Shown piece after piece: positions 25,734 to 34,492 of a stretch of 64,000 bases of DNA. Made by a program: the position numbers and the translations under genes. The notes under the pieces are model-generated. The model did no database searches, was not told the origin of the DNA, and was given only the letters and a program-made list of their open reading frames with translations. This stretch comes from Rhodococcus sp. 4CII (GTDB lineage: Bacteria > Actinomycetota > Actinomycetes > Mycobacteriales > Mycobacteriaceae): assembly GCF_014256275.1 (NCBI RefSeq), contig NZ_JACCFE010000002.1, forward strand, positions 2,728,001 to 2,792,000. Reading direction: 5' to 3'. Every line of letters starts with the position of its first letter. Position 1 is the first letter of the stretch.

Positions 25734-26599
25734 CCCGCCCGTACACCAGCGTCTGGAACGACCTGAACCAGGTCGAGTTCAGCCAGGGCTTCATCCAGGC
25801 CGGCCCATACCGGACCCGGTACCTGCACGCCGGCGACACCTCCAAGCCGACACTGATCCTGCTGCACGGCATCACCGGCCACGCCGAAGCGTACGTCCGC
25901 AACCTGGCCGTGCACGCCGAGCACTTCAACGTCTGGGCGATCGACTTCATCGGGCACGGCTACTCGACCAAACCCGACCACCCCCTCGAGATCAAGCACT
26001 ACATCGACCACGTGCTGCAGTTCATGGGCGCGATCGGCGTGGCGAAGGCCTCGTTCTCCGGCGAATCACTGGGCGGGTGGGTCACCGCCCAGTTCGCGCA
26101 CGATCACCCGGAGAAGGTCGACCGGATCGTGCTCAACACCATGGGCGGAACCATGGCCAACCCGAAGGTGATGGAACGCCTCTACACCCTGTCCATGGAG
26201 GCGGCGAAGGACCCCAGCTGGGAACGCGTGAAGGCGCGCCTGGAATGGCTCATGGCCGACCCTGCCATGGTCACCGACGACCTGATCCGCACCCGGCAGG
26301 CGATCTTCCAGCAACCGGACTGGCTCGAGGCCTGCGAGCTGAACATGGCCCTGCAGGACCCGGAAACCCGCAAACGCAACATGATCACCGACGCCACACT
26401 CGAAGGCATCACCGTCCCCGCGCTGGTGCTGTGGACCACCAAAGACCCCTCAGGCCCCGTCGACGAAGCCAAGCGCATCGCCTCCCACATCCCCGGCGCG
26501 CAGCTCGCCATCATGGAGAACTGCGGGCACTGGCCGCAGTACGAGGACGCCGACACCTTCAACACGTTGCACCTGGACTTCCTCCTCGGCCGTAGCTGA
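25730..26599 (+). CDS. mhpC: Alpha/beta hydrolase, meta-cleavage C-C hydrolase (MhpC-like)
   Basis: A 289-residue alpha/beta hydrolase. The oxyanion motif is LLHGITGH, the nucleophile Ser lies in FSGESLGGW, and the catalytic His in NCGHWPQYEDADTFN, the last closely resembling E. coli MhpC (DCGHWAQWEHADAF). The family hydrolyses the C-C bond of ring-cleavage products. Its start overlaps the hydroxylase stop (ATGA), so expression is coupled. In the pathway it would act after the extradiol dioxygenase gene that follows. Confidence 0.88.
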   Translation: MTRPYTSVWNDLNQVEFSQGFIQAGPYRTRYLHAGDTSKPTLILLHGITGHAEAYVRNLAVHAEHFNVWAIDFIGHGYSTKPDHPLEIKHYIDHVLQFMGAIGVAKASFSGESLGGWVTAQFAHDHPEKVDRIVLNTMGGTMANPKVMERLYTLSMEAAKDPSWERVKARLEWLMADPAMVTDDLIRTRQAIFQQPDWLEACELNMALQDPETRKRNMITDATLEGITVPALVLWTTKDPSGPVDEAKRIASHIPGAQLAIMENCGHWPQYEDADTFNTLHLDFLLGRS

Positions 26600-26743
26600 T
26601 ATAGACCCCGGGTCGGTGCCCGCCCCCTGGAACCCGGCAGGCACCGGCCCGGATCCCACGTCTCGCCACACTCACCACCCCAGTCCCTTCCGCGACCCAG
26701 CGGCGAAATCGAGGACTGAAGACAGCTCGAGGAGAAACCACCG

Positions 26744-27685
26744 ATGCCCGTAGCGCTGTGCGCGATGTCGCATTCCCCCCTGATGGGACGAAACGACCCC
26801 GCCCAAAACGTGATCGACGACGTCGATGCCGCATTCGACAACGCGCGTACCTTCATCGCCGACTTCGCCCCCGACCTGGTGGTCATCTTCGCCCCAGACC
26901 ACTACAACGGAGTTTTCTACGACCTACTGCCCCCGTTCTGCATCGGCGCGGCAGCACAATCGGTCGGCGACTACGGCACCGAAGCCGGCCCACTCGACGT
27001 CGACCGCGACGCCGCCTGTGCTCTCGCCCGCGAAGTCCTCGCCAGCGGCGTCGACGTCGCATTCTCCGAACGCATGCACGTCGACCACGGCTTCGCCCAG
27101 GCCCTGCAACTGCTCGTCGGTTCGATCACCGCGGTCCCCACCGTGCCGATCTTCATCAACTCCGTCGCCGAACCCCTCGGCCCCGTCAGCCGCATCCGGT
27201 TGCTCGGCGAGGCCATCGGCCGGGCCGCAGCCCAGCTGGACAAGCGGGTGCTGTTCGTCGGCTCCGGCGGACTCTCCCACGATCCGCCGGTACCGCAATT
27301 CGCCACCGCACCTTCAGAGGTGAAGGACAAGCTCATCGACGGCCGCAACCCCACCGCCGAGGAACGCCACGCCCGTGAACAACGGGTCATCACCGCCGGC
27401 CGCGACTTCGCCGCCGGAGTAGCCACCATCGCGCCGTTGAACCCGGAATGGGATCAGCGCCTGCTCGACGTGCTCGCCTCCGGCGACCTCACACAGATCG
27501 ATTCCTGGACCAACGACTGGTTCGTCGAACAGGCCGGGCACTCCTCCCACGAAGTACGTACCTGGATCGCCGCGTACGCGGCCCTCAGCGCCACCGGGAA
27601 GTACCGCGTCACCTCCACGTTCTACCGTGAGATCCCGGAATGGATTGCAGGCTTTTCGATCACGACCGCGCTCCCTGACAAGTAA
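26744..27685 (+). CDS. mhpB: Extradiol catechol dioxygenase, MhpB-like (LigB superfamily)
   Basis: A 313-residue non-haem iron(II) dioxygenase that opens 2,3-dihydroxyphenylpropionate-type rings. The alignment by eye with E. coli MhpB is close over the whole length, for example MSHSPLMGRNDPAQ, FAPDHYNGVFYD and NKRVLF-like DKRVLFVGSGGLSHDPPVP. Catalytic His residues appear in HVDHGFAQ and GGLSHDPP. It ends PEWIAGFSI as in MhpB. A gap of 144 bases separates it from the hydrolase gene. This gene gives the strongest hint that the island degrades a phenylpropionate-like or related catechol, as in Rhodococcus hpp clusters. Confidence 0.93.
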   Translation: MPVALCAMSHSPLMGRNDPAQNVIDDVDAAFDNARTFIADFAPDLVVIFAPDHYNGVFYDLLPPFCIGAAAQSVGDYGTEAGPLDVDRDAACALAREVLASGVDVAFSERMHVDHGFAQALQLLVGSITAVPTVPIFINSVAEPLGPVSRIRLLGEAIGRAAAQLDKRVLFVGSGGLSHDPPVPQFATAPSEVKDKLIDGRNPTAEERHAREQRVITAGRDFAAGVATIAPLNPEWDQRLLDVLASGDLTQIDSWTNDWFVEQAGHSSHEVRTWIAAYAALSATGKYRVTSTFYREIPEWIAGFSITTALPDK

Positions 27686-28006
27686 TCCCGTCGAAAATCG
27701 ATATGGTGTGCAAGACACAGATGCGGCCGGGTTCGCGCCTCAGGTCCACCTGGCCGTGAATCACCGCAGAGGGATGGTTACCCGGACCGGGCCCTACCAT
27801 CGATAGATGGGCCGTCGTGTTGTGCTTCGTCAAACCCGCACTCGCTCTCGCGAACGCCTCGAGAGCGTTCGGGTTCCCTGACCTGTATCACCGGTTCTCC
27901 AGCGGGTGGAACGAGCCACCCAACTCTCGGCCGCCGTCCGGGTAAGCACCGGCTCCGCACGGAGCTGGTGCTGGAGATCGCGCATCACCTCGGGCGGGTC
28001 CCCTTG
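27686..28006. other. Intergenic, 321 bases between converging genes
   Basis: Contains a small hairpin, GAACGC-N7-GCGTTC at about 27859-27877, which may end one of the converging transcripts. Nothing else is recognised. Confidence 0.4.
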
Positions 28007-29023
28007 CTACGCCATGAGTGCTCCAGATCCGGCTGCTGCCCGTACCGCGGTGGGACTTACACCGAACCACCGCCGACATGAGCGTGTCAGGACACTCTGC
28101 TCGCTGTAGCCGAGGAGTCCAGCGACCTGGCTCAGCGGTAGGTGGGTGTCGCGGAGATACCGCTGCATCTCATCCTTGCGGACCTCCTCCACGAGTTCGC
28201 CGAAACTGGTGCCGTGCGCCGCGAGATTACGTTGCAGGGTGCGCGGATGGACCGCGAGATGATCGGCGACCAGTTTGATATTGAGTCCGCCCGTGGAGAT
28301 CATGCGCCTGATGAGGTGACGGACGGAGCCGTCGAGCTGGGTGTCCTCCGGGGCGGCGATCGAGTCCAGGTAGTCCTGAACGACCTGGTGAACCGCGGAG
28401 TCCGCGTCCAACCGTTGAGCCAGTACCTCTTGGTCGAACAGGAAGCCGGTCGAATCGGTCCCGAAGTCGACCGGGCATCCGAAGTAGGCGGCGTAGTTGG
28501 CTACGTCCTCGGCTGGCTGATGGCGGAAACTGACGGCATACGGCGTGAAGTCCTGCCCGGCCAGCAGGCGGAAGATCTGCACTGACACGCCGATGCCGAG
28601 CTCGGCTCCCTGCCGATGCGGGGGAATCCGTTCGGCGACGATCCGCCAGTCGAACCAGGCGTGCCGGCGGCCTGGCCGCGGGTCGATCGTCACCCGTAGC
28701 GCGGGGCTGTAGACGGCCAGATAGCGCGTGATAGCGCTGGCTGCGGCGGCGACCGTCGGTGCCGTGCGCGCGGCGACACCCACCGGACCGAGGATCTCGA
28801 GGCCCTGCCGCTGTGCCAGCCGCCGCCCGAAGTCCGGCGTCCCGGTGGCCTGTGCAGCGAACTCGAGGACCGTGATCACGCTGCGGTAGTCGATGAAACT
28901 GTCGTGGTCGCCGACCGCCTCGGCGCGCAGCCGAGCACGGGCCAGGAGCGCCGACGGATCCACACCCAGCTCGGTGACGAGCTCGGCAAATCCTTTCAGC
29001 GATGTGCCCCTGATCACGGTCAT
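28007..29023 (-). CDS. AraC-family transcriptional regulator (OruR/ArgR-like)
   Basis: A 338-residue regulator with an N-terminal arabinose-binding-like domain (residues about 5-190, FAELVTELGVDPSALLARA) and a C-terminal AraC helix-turn-helix pair (about 240-330: KLVADHLAVHPRTLQRNLAAHGTSF, then LSQVAGLLGYSEQSVLTRSCRRWFG). The start at 29023 precedes GTSLKGFAEL, where the family begins. It is divergent from the M24 gene 102 bases away and is its probable regulator. The recognition segment ends VLTRSCRRWFG rather than the common ALTRACRRWFG, a small difference. Confidence 0.88.
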   Translation of the reverse strand: MTVIRGTSLKGFAELVTELGVDPSALLARARLRAEAVGDHDSFIDYRSVITVLEFAAQATGTPDFGRRLAQRQGLEILGPVGVAARTAPTVAAAASAITRYLAVYSPALRVTIDPRPGRRHAWFDWRIVAERIPPHRQGAELGIGVSVQIFRLLAGQDFTPYAVSFRHQPAEDVANYAAYFGCPVDFGTDSTGFLFDQEVLAQRLDADSAVHQVVQDYLDSIAAPEDTQLDGSVRHLIRRMISTGGLNIKLVADHLAVHPRTLQRNLAAHGTSFGELVEEVRKDEMQRYLRDTHLPLSQVAGLLGYSEQSVLTRSCRRWFGVSPTAVRAAAGSGALMA

Positions 29024-29125
29024 GTCGCCAACTGTCAAATCAATGTCGCCTTTTGTCAAGACCTGACGGCCGCGTCGCGTCGACGATGGAAGTCCCAAGA
29101 TGTTGTCACCGGAAGGGACGAGCAG

Positions 29126-30040
29126 ATGACCAGAGAACAGTTCAGCGCAGCCGAACTGGAGGAGTTCAAGGCCGCGCAGCGGCTGGCCTACGACGCCACG
29201 GCCGCGATCGAGAAGGAGCTCTTCGAGGGCATGACCGAGCGACAGGCCGCCACGATGTTGGAGGACTGGCTCGGTGCCCGCGGCGTCACCCGGTTCTTCC
29301 ATTACGGCTTCGCCTGGTTCGGCGACCGCACCCGCTTCGCTGGCTTCGCGAAGCCGTCGGGCAACGGTGTCAAGGATCTGCTCAGCCCGAAGATGGCGCA
29401 TTTCGGCAAGCAGTTCCTGCCGACCGACCGGCCGCTTCGTCGGGGTGACGCCGTGATCCTCGATGTCGGTCCGATCTCGGGGAGGGCGGCCTCCGACATG
29501 GGCTACTCGTGCACATTCGGCGAGCCGACGGACGAGTTCCATCAGGCGCGGATGGCCCTTGCGCCGTACCGCAGCCGGATCCTGGAGATGGTGCAGGCAG
29601 GAGAAACGCGTGGCGCGATCTACAAGGAGGTCGACGCGATCATTGCCGACCAGGGCTACGAGAACGTGCACTCCTACTACCCGGGCGGCGTCCTCGCCCA
29701 CAGGGTCAGCCGGATCCGTGGGCTCGGACTCCCGACGTTCCGTATCAAGAACTTCAGCGCGCAAGCGGTGGCCTACTTGACCGGCGAGATGGTCGAGGGG
29801 ATCGTCCGCCCGTCGAACCACGACAAGCCCCTGTGGAACAGCGAGTCCGACCGTCCCTGTGAGCCGGGCCTGTGGGCTATCGAGCCGCACATCGGGAAGG
29901 GCGACATCGGCGTCAAGTGGGAAGAACTCCTCGTGGTGACCGAGGACACCGCCTACTGGCTCGACGAAGACCTCCCGCACGTGCGCTACTGGGCCGAGCA
30001 CGGCGTCATGACCGATCCGAAGGCCGCAGACACCGCATGA
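29126..30040 (+). CDS. M24-family metallohydrolase (Xaa-Pro peptidase/creatinase fold)
   Basis: A 304-residue pita-bread-fold protein. The five metal ligands of the family can be placed: Asp in VILDVGP, Asp in ASDMGYS, His in the HSYYPGGVLAH region, Glu in WAIEPHIG and Glu in KWEELLVV. It lacks the long N-terminal domain of classical prolidases, so it is a single-domain version. GGAAGG lies about 12 bases before the start at 29126. Its stop overlaps the start of a broken ligase gene (ATGA), and an AraC regulator is divergent. Many M24 homologues in catabolic islands are not peptidases, so the substrate is left open. Confidence 0.85.
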   Translation: MTREQFSAAELEEFKAAQRLAYDATAAIEKELFEGMTERQAATMLEDWLGARGVTRFFHYGFAWFGDRTRFAGFAKPSGNGVKDLLSPKMAHFGKQFLPTDRPLRRGDAVILDVGPISGRAASDMGYSCTFGEPTDEFHQARMALAPYRSRILEMVQAGETRGAIYKEVDAIIADQGYENVHSYYPGGVLAHRVSRIRGLGLPTFRIKNFSAQAVAYLTGEMVEGIVRPSNHDKPLWNSESDRPCEPGLWAIEPHIGKGDIGVKWEELLVVTEDTAYWLDEDLPHVRYWAEHGVMTDPKAADTA

Positions 30041-30251
30041 ACCCCGCAACCAACCTTCTCGAGACGGCTCGGCGCATCCGGACCGGGTCGCCCTCAGGCT
30101 CGATGACGTGACCCTGACCTACGCCGACTTCCAGGCGCAGACCTGCTGGGCGGCGGGACTGCTCCGAACTGCTGGCATCGGCATCGACGACCGCGTCGGG
30201 TTGTCGATGCTGCCGAACAACTGCAGGTTCCAGGCTCGGTGTCACCTCTGA
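30037..30251 (+). pseudogene. AMP-forming acyl-CoA ligase, N-terminal remnant
   Basis: Begins at an ATG overlapping the M24 stop. The first codons give NLLETARR, after which a shift of frame near 30078 gives PDRVALRLDDVTLTYADFQ, WAAGLLRTAGIGIDDRVGLSML and PNNCRF, the normal N-terminus of acyl-CoA synthetases. The sequence then stops, with more than 400 residues missing, before the cold-shock gene. It shows that the M24 gene once headed a longer operon. Confidence 0.8.
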
Positions 30252-30336
30252 GTGCGTCCGACCTGCGGGTTCTCGCTGCCGGCACAGTGCCTGATTCTCA
30301 CAAACTTGTCGGAAATCCTCAGATCGGTCGCTATCT

Positions 30337-30394
30337 CGTTAGCCGATCCTCACCCGGCTAACGAATGAAGGACCGCACCCACCGGATGCGGTCC
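30337..30394 (-). terminator. Two hairpins downstream of the cold-shock gene
   Basis: Perfect 8-base stems GGACCGCA/TGCGGTCC (30370-30394) and CGTTAGCC/GGCTAACG (30337-30363) lie just beyond the cold-shock stop codon on the minus strand. The first is followed by TTCATT. A tandem terminator is the likely role. Confidence 0.6.
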
Positions 30395-30404
30395 CGCAGA
30401 CTGG

Positions 30405-30608
30405 TTAGACAGCCCGCACATTCGTGGCCTGCGGGCCCTTCTGCCCCTGGCCCACCTCGAACTCCACACGCTGGTTCTCATCGAGCGACTTGAAACCACC
30501 GCCCGAGATCTCCGAGTAGTGCACGAAGACATCCGGAGTTCCGTCGTCTGGTGCGATGAAACCGAAGCCCTTCTCACTGTTGAACCACTTCACAATGCCC
30601 TGCGCCAT
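30405..30608 (-). CDS. Cold-shock domain protein (CspA family)
   Basis: A 67-residue single-domain RNA chaperone. The two RNA-binding motifs KGFGFI and VFVHYSEI are intact, after QGIVKWFNSE. The start at 30608 has AGGGAG eight bases upstream, and an earlier in-frame start would add 41 residues without family similarity. It is transcribed away from the MerR-like gene. The long space upstream (about 530 bases) could hold a regulated 5' leader, common for cold-shock genes. Confidence 0.96.
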   Translation of the reverse strand: MAQGIVKWFNSEKGFGFIAPDDGTPDVFVHYSEISGGGFKSLDENQRVEFEVGQGQKGPQATNVRAV

Positions 30609-31141
30609 GCCGATACTCCCTACAACCTCGATCCGGGCACTCACATCGAATTCCCGATCTCGATACCGCTGATCCTGCCACCCGTAGAACCGCGCCTCGA
30701 CGATCGCACCGGATCCCAGCCAAACGGACATACTCCACGTCGCCTACTACGACTCCCGACTTCGTCCGTCCCGGTCATCGATCATCGAGAGCCGGACCGG
30801 AGACGGGACCCTCCGCCGACGTCGACGGAACCAACGTCCCTGCCTGTTCGAAGGAAAATCCCTGGTCGACTCAGTCCACAAATTCTTCAGTGGTCAATGT
30901 AGACATTGACGTTTCGGCGTTGTAGAGTCTCTCTCGTCGCAAGGAAAGATTTCAGAAGGTGCGGGAGGGCACGAACTACCCGCAGAGCACTACCGCAAGA
31001 CAGGGATGTGCCGGGACAAAGGGTTGATTGAGTGTGTGGCCCCGGCAATTTCCGACTGGGCAGCAGAAGGGCCCGTGCAGTGAATATGGAAGTGTAAACC
31101 CCTCCGGCCCCCGGTGCCTCACGGCGCCGGGGGCCCTGACC
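30609..31141. promoter_or_regulatory. Divergent 533-base region with a palindrome and a start-proximal hairpin
   Basis: Two features stand out. At 30894-30909 is TCAATGT-AG-ACATTGA, a perfect palindrome with a two-base centre, immediately followed by TTGAC-like sequence, a plausible MerR operator. At 31106-31135 is a 13-base stem, GGCCCCCGGTGCC with GGCGCCGGGGGCC (one G-U pair), four-base loop, ending six bases before the MerR ATG. No gene is seen in the region. Confidence 0.6.
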
Positions 31142-31519
31142 ATGTACAAGGTGTCACCCATTCAGCAAGATTCGCCCGACCGCGGCCCGGCCGCGAAGTT
31201 CGACGACGAGGACTACCCGGCCTACAGCATGGGCCACGCCGCCGAGATCCTCGGCGTGACACAGGCATTCCTTCGCAGCCTCGACGCCGCGAAGCTACTG
31301 ACCCCCGGACGCTCGGAGGGCGGGCACCGCCGCTACTCCCGATACCAGCTCCGTCTCGCCGCCCGCGCCAGCGAACTGATCGACCAGGGCACCGCGCTCG
31401 AGTCCGCGTGCCGCATCATCATTCTCGAAGACCAACTCGCCGATGCCCGCCGCATCAACACCGAACTCCAGCACACCCACCCTCCCGTGACGGGCGGGCC
31501 CAGCCCCGCACTGAGCTGA
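31142..31519 (+). CDS. Small MerR-type helix-turn-helix regulator
   Basis: A 125-residue protein with a MerR DNA-binding domain at about residues 26-95 (YSMGHAAEILGVTQAFLRSL, then TPGRSEGGHRRYSRYQLRLA) and a short helical tail, but no effector-binding domain. Such short forms are common in Rhodococcus and Nocardia. The ATG at 31142 lies six bases after a 13-base hairpin and has no ribosome binding site in the open; a GTG at 31028 would extend the frame through the hairpin but lacks family similarity. Translation may be controlled by the hairpin. The function beyond DNA binding is unknown. Confidence 0.8.
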   Translation: MYKVSPIQQDSPDRGPAAKFDDEDYPAYSMGHAAEILGVTQAFLRSLDAAKLLTPGRSEGGHRRYSRYQLRLAARASELIDQGTALESACRIIILEDQLADARRINTELQHTHPPVTGGPSPALS

Positions 31520-31712
31520 AACACCCCGCCTGGGGCGAACGCCTGTCGAGGTCTGTTGAGTGCGCGTATCGCCGAGAAGGTCGCTGATCAAAGGTGAGCG
31601 AGCCGACGCCGCTCGCTTGCGGTACCCGCCCCGAGGTCTCTGGGGGTCGAACGTGACGGAACCCGGAGTTGGGGTCGGGTCACATCTGCGGACATCCCAG
31701 CGCCGTGACGTG

Positions 31713-32921
31713 TCAGACTCCCGCACGAGCGCGCAGCGCTGTCAACAGCCCGCGGCGGTTGCCCGTGACCGGATCGATCTGCGGGCGCGGGTCGGTGAAC
31801 TTGCGTTCCGACGCCGTCTCGGGTGCGTCGTCGGCGGTCGCCGTGAGGAACGTGTTCGGCAGTGCCAGCTTGGCGATGGTCCGCCACGACTGGAAGTACT
31901 GCACCGGCAGCGAACCCGACGTGTAGGGCAGGTCGTATTTCTGGGCGAGTGCCTTCACCCGCACGGAGATTTCCCGCAGGCGGTTGCTCGGCAGGTCCGG
32001 GAACAGATGATGCTCGATCTGATAGCAGAGGTTGCCACTCAGAAACTCCAGGACAGGGCCGGCCTCGAAGTTCGCGCTACCCAGCATCTGTCGTAGGTAC
32101 CACTGGCCCCGTGTCTCGGTTTCGAGGTCCTCCTTCGTGAACTTCTCGGCGCCGTCAGGAAAATGACCGCAGAAGATCACGGTGTTCGTCCATACGTTGC
32201 GGATCATGTTCGCCGTCAGGTTCGCGGTGAAGGTGGTCAGGAACGCCGGACCGGTGAGCGCCGGGTAGACGAGGTAGTCCTTGAGCACCTGGCGGCCGAC
32301 CTTCCCGAGCACGTCGCGGAGTTTGCGCTCGAACTCCTCGCGATCGACGCGGCCTGTAACAACCTTGCCGAGCTCGAGATGCTGGAACGCCACGCCGTAC
32401 TCGAAGAACAGCTGCAGCACCAGGTTGTAGACCGGGTTGCCGACGCTCAGCGGCGTCCACCGCTGATCGCGAGTGACCCGCAGCAGGTCGTAGCCCACGT
32501 CATCGTCCATTCCCACCACGTTCGTGTACTTGTGGTGGATGTAGTTGTGGGTGTGCTTCCAGTGCTCCGACAGGCCGGCGATATCCCATTCCCACGACGA
32601 CGAGTGGATCTCCGGATCGTTCATCCAATCCCACTGACCGTGCAACACGTTGTGCCCGAGTTCCATGTTCTCGATGATCTTGGCGATGCCGAGCATCGCG
32701 GTGCCCGCAAGCCACGTCGGTGGGAACAGGCTCGCGAACAATGCTGCACGCCCACTGATTTCGAGTGACCGCTGCAGCCGGATCACGTTTCTGATGTACC
32801 GGGCATCACGCTCGCCGCGCGAGGCTTCGATGTCGCGGCGGATCGTGTCGAACTCGATCCCGACCGCTTCGACATCCGCCTCGGTCAGGTGGGTGTACGT
32901 CGTGACATCCGAAATCGCCAT
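31713..32921 (-). CDS. Fatty acid/acyl-CoA desaturase (membrane, DesA3-like)
   Basis: A 402-residue diiron desaturase. The three His boxes are GHNVLHG (His90, His94), HWKHTHNYIHH (His120 to His130) and QIEHH near residue 315. About four hydrophobic segments lie between them, as in mycobacterial DesA3. The family introduces a double bond into membrane acyl chains using an electron-transfer partner, which is not encoded next to it. The ATG is only two bases from the first of three 15-bp iterons, so the mRNA is probably leaderless or nearly so. It is transcribed alone. Confidence 0.92.
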   Translation of the reverse strand: MAISDVTTYTHLTEADVEAVGIEFDTIRRDIEASRGERDARYIRNVIRLQRSLEISGRAALFASLFPPTWLAGTAMLGIAKIIENMELGHNVLHGQWDWMNDPEIHSSSWEWDIAGLSEHWKHTHNYIHHKYTNVVGMDDDVGYDLLRVTRDQRWTPLSVGNPVYNLVLQLFFEYGVAFQHLELGKVVTGRVDREEFERKLRDVLGKVGRQVLKDYLVYPALTGPAFLTTFTANLTANMIRNVWTNTVIFCGHFPDGAEKFTKEDLETETRGQWYLRQMLGSANFEAGPVLEFLSGNLCYQIEHHLFPDLPSNRLREISVRVKALAQKYDLPYTSGSLPVQYFQSWRTIAKLALPNTFLTATADDAPETASERKFTDPRPQIDPVTGNRRGLLTALRARAGV

Positions 32922-32922
32922 A

Positions 32923-32967
32923 AGGTTACGCTATCGTAGGTTACGTAACGGTAGGTTACGTGCAGAT
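32923..32967. promoter_or_regulatory. Three 15-bp iterons (AGGTTACG) at the desaturase promoter
   Basis: AGGTTACG occurs at 32923, 32938 and 32953, exactly 15 bases apart, directly upstream of the desaturase ATG. The middle copy creates the palindrome GTTACGTAAC (32940-32949). A TetR-type regulator is the usual binder of such sites, but none lies adjacent. The repeats cover the expected -10 and start region, so repression by occlusion is likely. Confidence 0.75.
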
Positions 32968-33243
32968 GAGAGGTGAGTTAGCTCGGCAATCGCCCCGGGA
33001 CGCTCCTCAACCGCACTCGGTCGGCATCCCGCGTGGAACGGATACGGCTTGTCGACCAGGACCGCAACCCGTTCTTCATGCATGGTTATGCCGAGATTCT
33101 GGTGTCCGACTCCGATCGGTGGCCGGTCGCTCGAATCGTTCGGCCGGCCCCTGTTAGGCCCGCGACCTCGACCTTGCCTCGACCGCGCCTCGGTGAGGTC
33201 GCAGATGCCCATCGCTGACCGGTCACCGATCTTTCTCCGGAGC
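32968..33243. other. Intergenic, nothing recognised
   Basis: Only short frames without codon bias or similarity are seen between the iterons and the next gene. Confidence 0.4.
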
Positions 33244-34266
33244 TCAGACTCGTACCCAGCGGTCGTCGTACCGTCGCCACAAGGCTGGCTCGTCGTCGAC
33301 GTGAGCGACCTCGCTGTTCAGCCACCACGTCGCGTCCGGGTTCCAACCGGCCAGGACCGTAGCCCCCTCGTTGTCTGCCAATGGGATTGCGAGACCGGGT
33401 GTGGTCAGGTAGCCGTGCAAAGTGAGGTGCACGGCGTCGTAGTCGTCGGCCACCGCAACCCAGTCAGGAATGCACCAGTCGTGATACTCCCCGGTGGTGT
33501 CGAACCAGTCGGAGCGCTTGGACTCGGGCACGGCCAAGGGATACGCGTCGACCAACCGCGCCCAGTCCGTCGGATTCGTGATCTCGTACACCCGCGGTGT
33601 GCGGCGGATCGAGACCGGCCAGACCCGCGCTTCGTCCCCGCCGAACGAGTCCTCCTCCAGCAGCAATTCCAGTGCGCCCACGCCCTCCCGCGCCCGGCTG
33701 GTCACCAAGGCGGCACTGGGTAACGGTGTCGACCACCATTCACCACCGATGGCGTTGTCCGGACGCTCGATTCGCCAAGTGCGAAACCGTGCTTCATCCG
33801 CGAGGACGTGGTCACGCCAATGATCGAGGCCGACAGCTGTACTGCGGTACGGCATCGTCGATTCCGGCCACTCCTCGTTCGAAGGCAGATGGCCAACCAT
33901 CCGCTGGTTGTCGAGGTCGACCGGCTCAGCCCACCACCGGATAAGCGGTGAGTCCAGAAAGGCGGCAGCGACCGGATGCAAAGCCGCCACGGTAGCCGGC
34001 GTGGCGAACATGACGTCCTCCTCGTCCGGCGGTTGCCAGTACCGTGCCCAATCCGTCGCGAACGCGAGAGCGTCGAGTAGGTCCAGTTCGGACAGCCCCG
34101 ACATGGCTCGAACATCGACTGCCTCGATTACCTCGAGCAGGTCCGCAGGCGTTCGGGGACGGCAATGCTCGGCCGCTCGCTCGTCCGTACTGCACATGTA
34201 CGCGACGTTCGCGCAGAAAAATCGCCCGCGTGGTGACGCGAGAACGAGAGTGACCCGGTCCATCAC
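33244..34266 (-). CDS. Unrecognised 340-residue soluble protein
   Basis: A full-length frame with normal codon bias starting at 34266 or 34263. It is rich in Trp and acidic residues (for example ARYWQPPDEEDV, SPLIRWWAEPVDLD and WNPDATWWLNSEV), has no signal peptide or membrane helix, and shows no motif I recognise. No operon partner is close; the next genes are divergent. It is likely a conserved actinobacterial hypothetical protein. No function is proposed. Confidence 0.7.
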   Translation of the reverse strand: MMDRVTLVLASPRGRFFCANVAYMCSTDERAAEHCRPRTPADLLEVIEAVDVRAMSGLSELDLLDALAFATDWARYWQPPDEEDVMFATPATVAALHPVAAAFLDSPLIRWWAEPVDLDNQRMVGHLPSNEEWPESTMPYRSTAVGLDHWRDHVLADEARFRTWRIERPDNAIGGEWWSTPLPSAALVTSRAREGVGALELLLEEDSFGGDEARVWPVSIRRTPRVYEITNPTDWARLVDAYPLAVPESKRSDWFDTTGEYHDWCIPDWVAVADDYDAVHLTLHGYLTTPGLAIPLADNEGATVLAGWNPDATWWLNSEVAHVDDEPALWRRYDDRWVRV

Positions 34267-34492
34267 TGAACGCTATCGAACCCGCCTCGAAAGCGGATCC
34301 GCCACCGACCCATTCGTCGTAAAATCCCGACGCCACAGTTCGCGAGACCCTGCAGAAGTCGCTACGCAGCCAGTGGTGCACATCGGCGGCTCGGTTCGAG
34401 TACCCGAATACTCTGCGCAGGGCCTGGTCGCTCGAACACACTGATACGCACCAGCAGCGTGACTCAGGTAGAACGAGGATCGGTGGCCTGCG

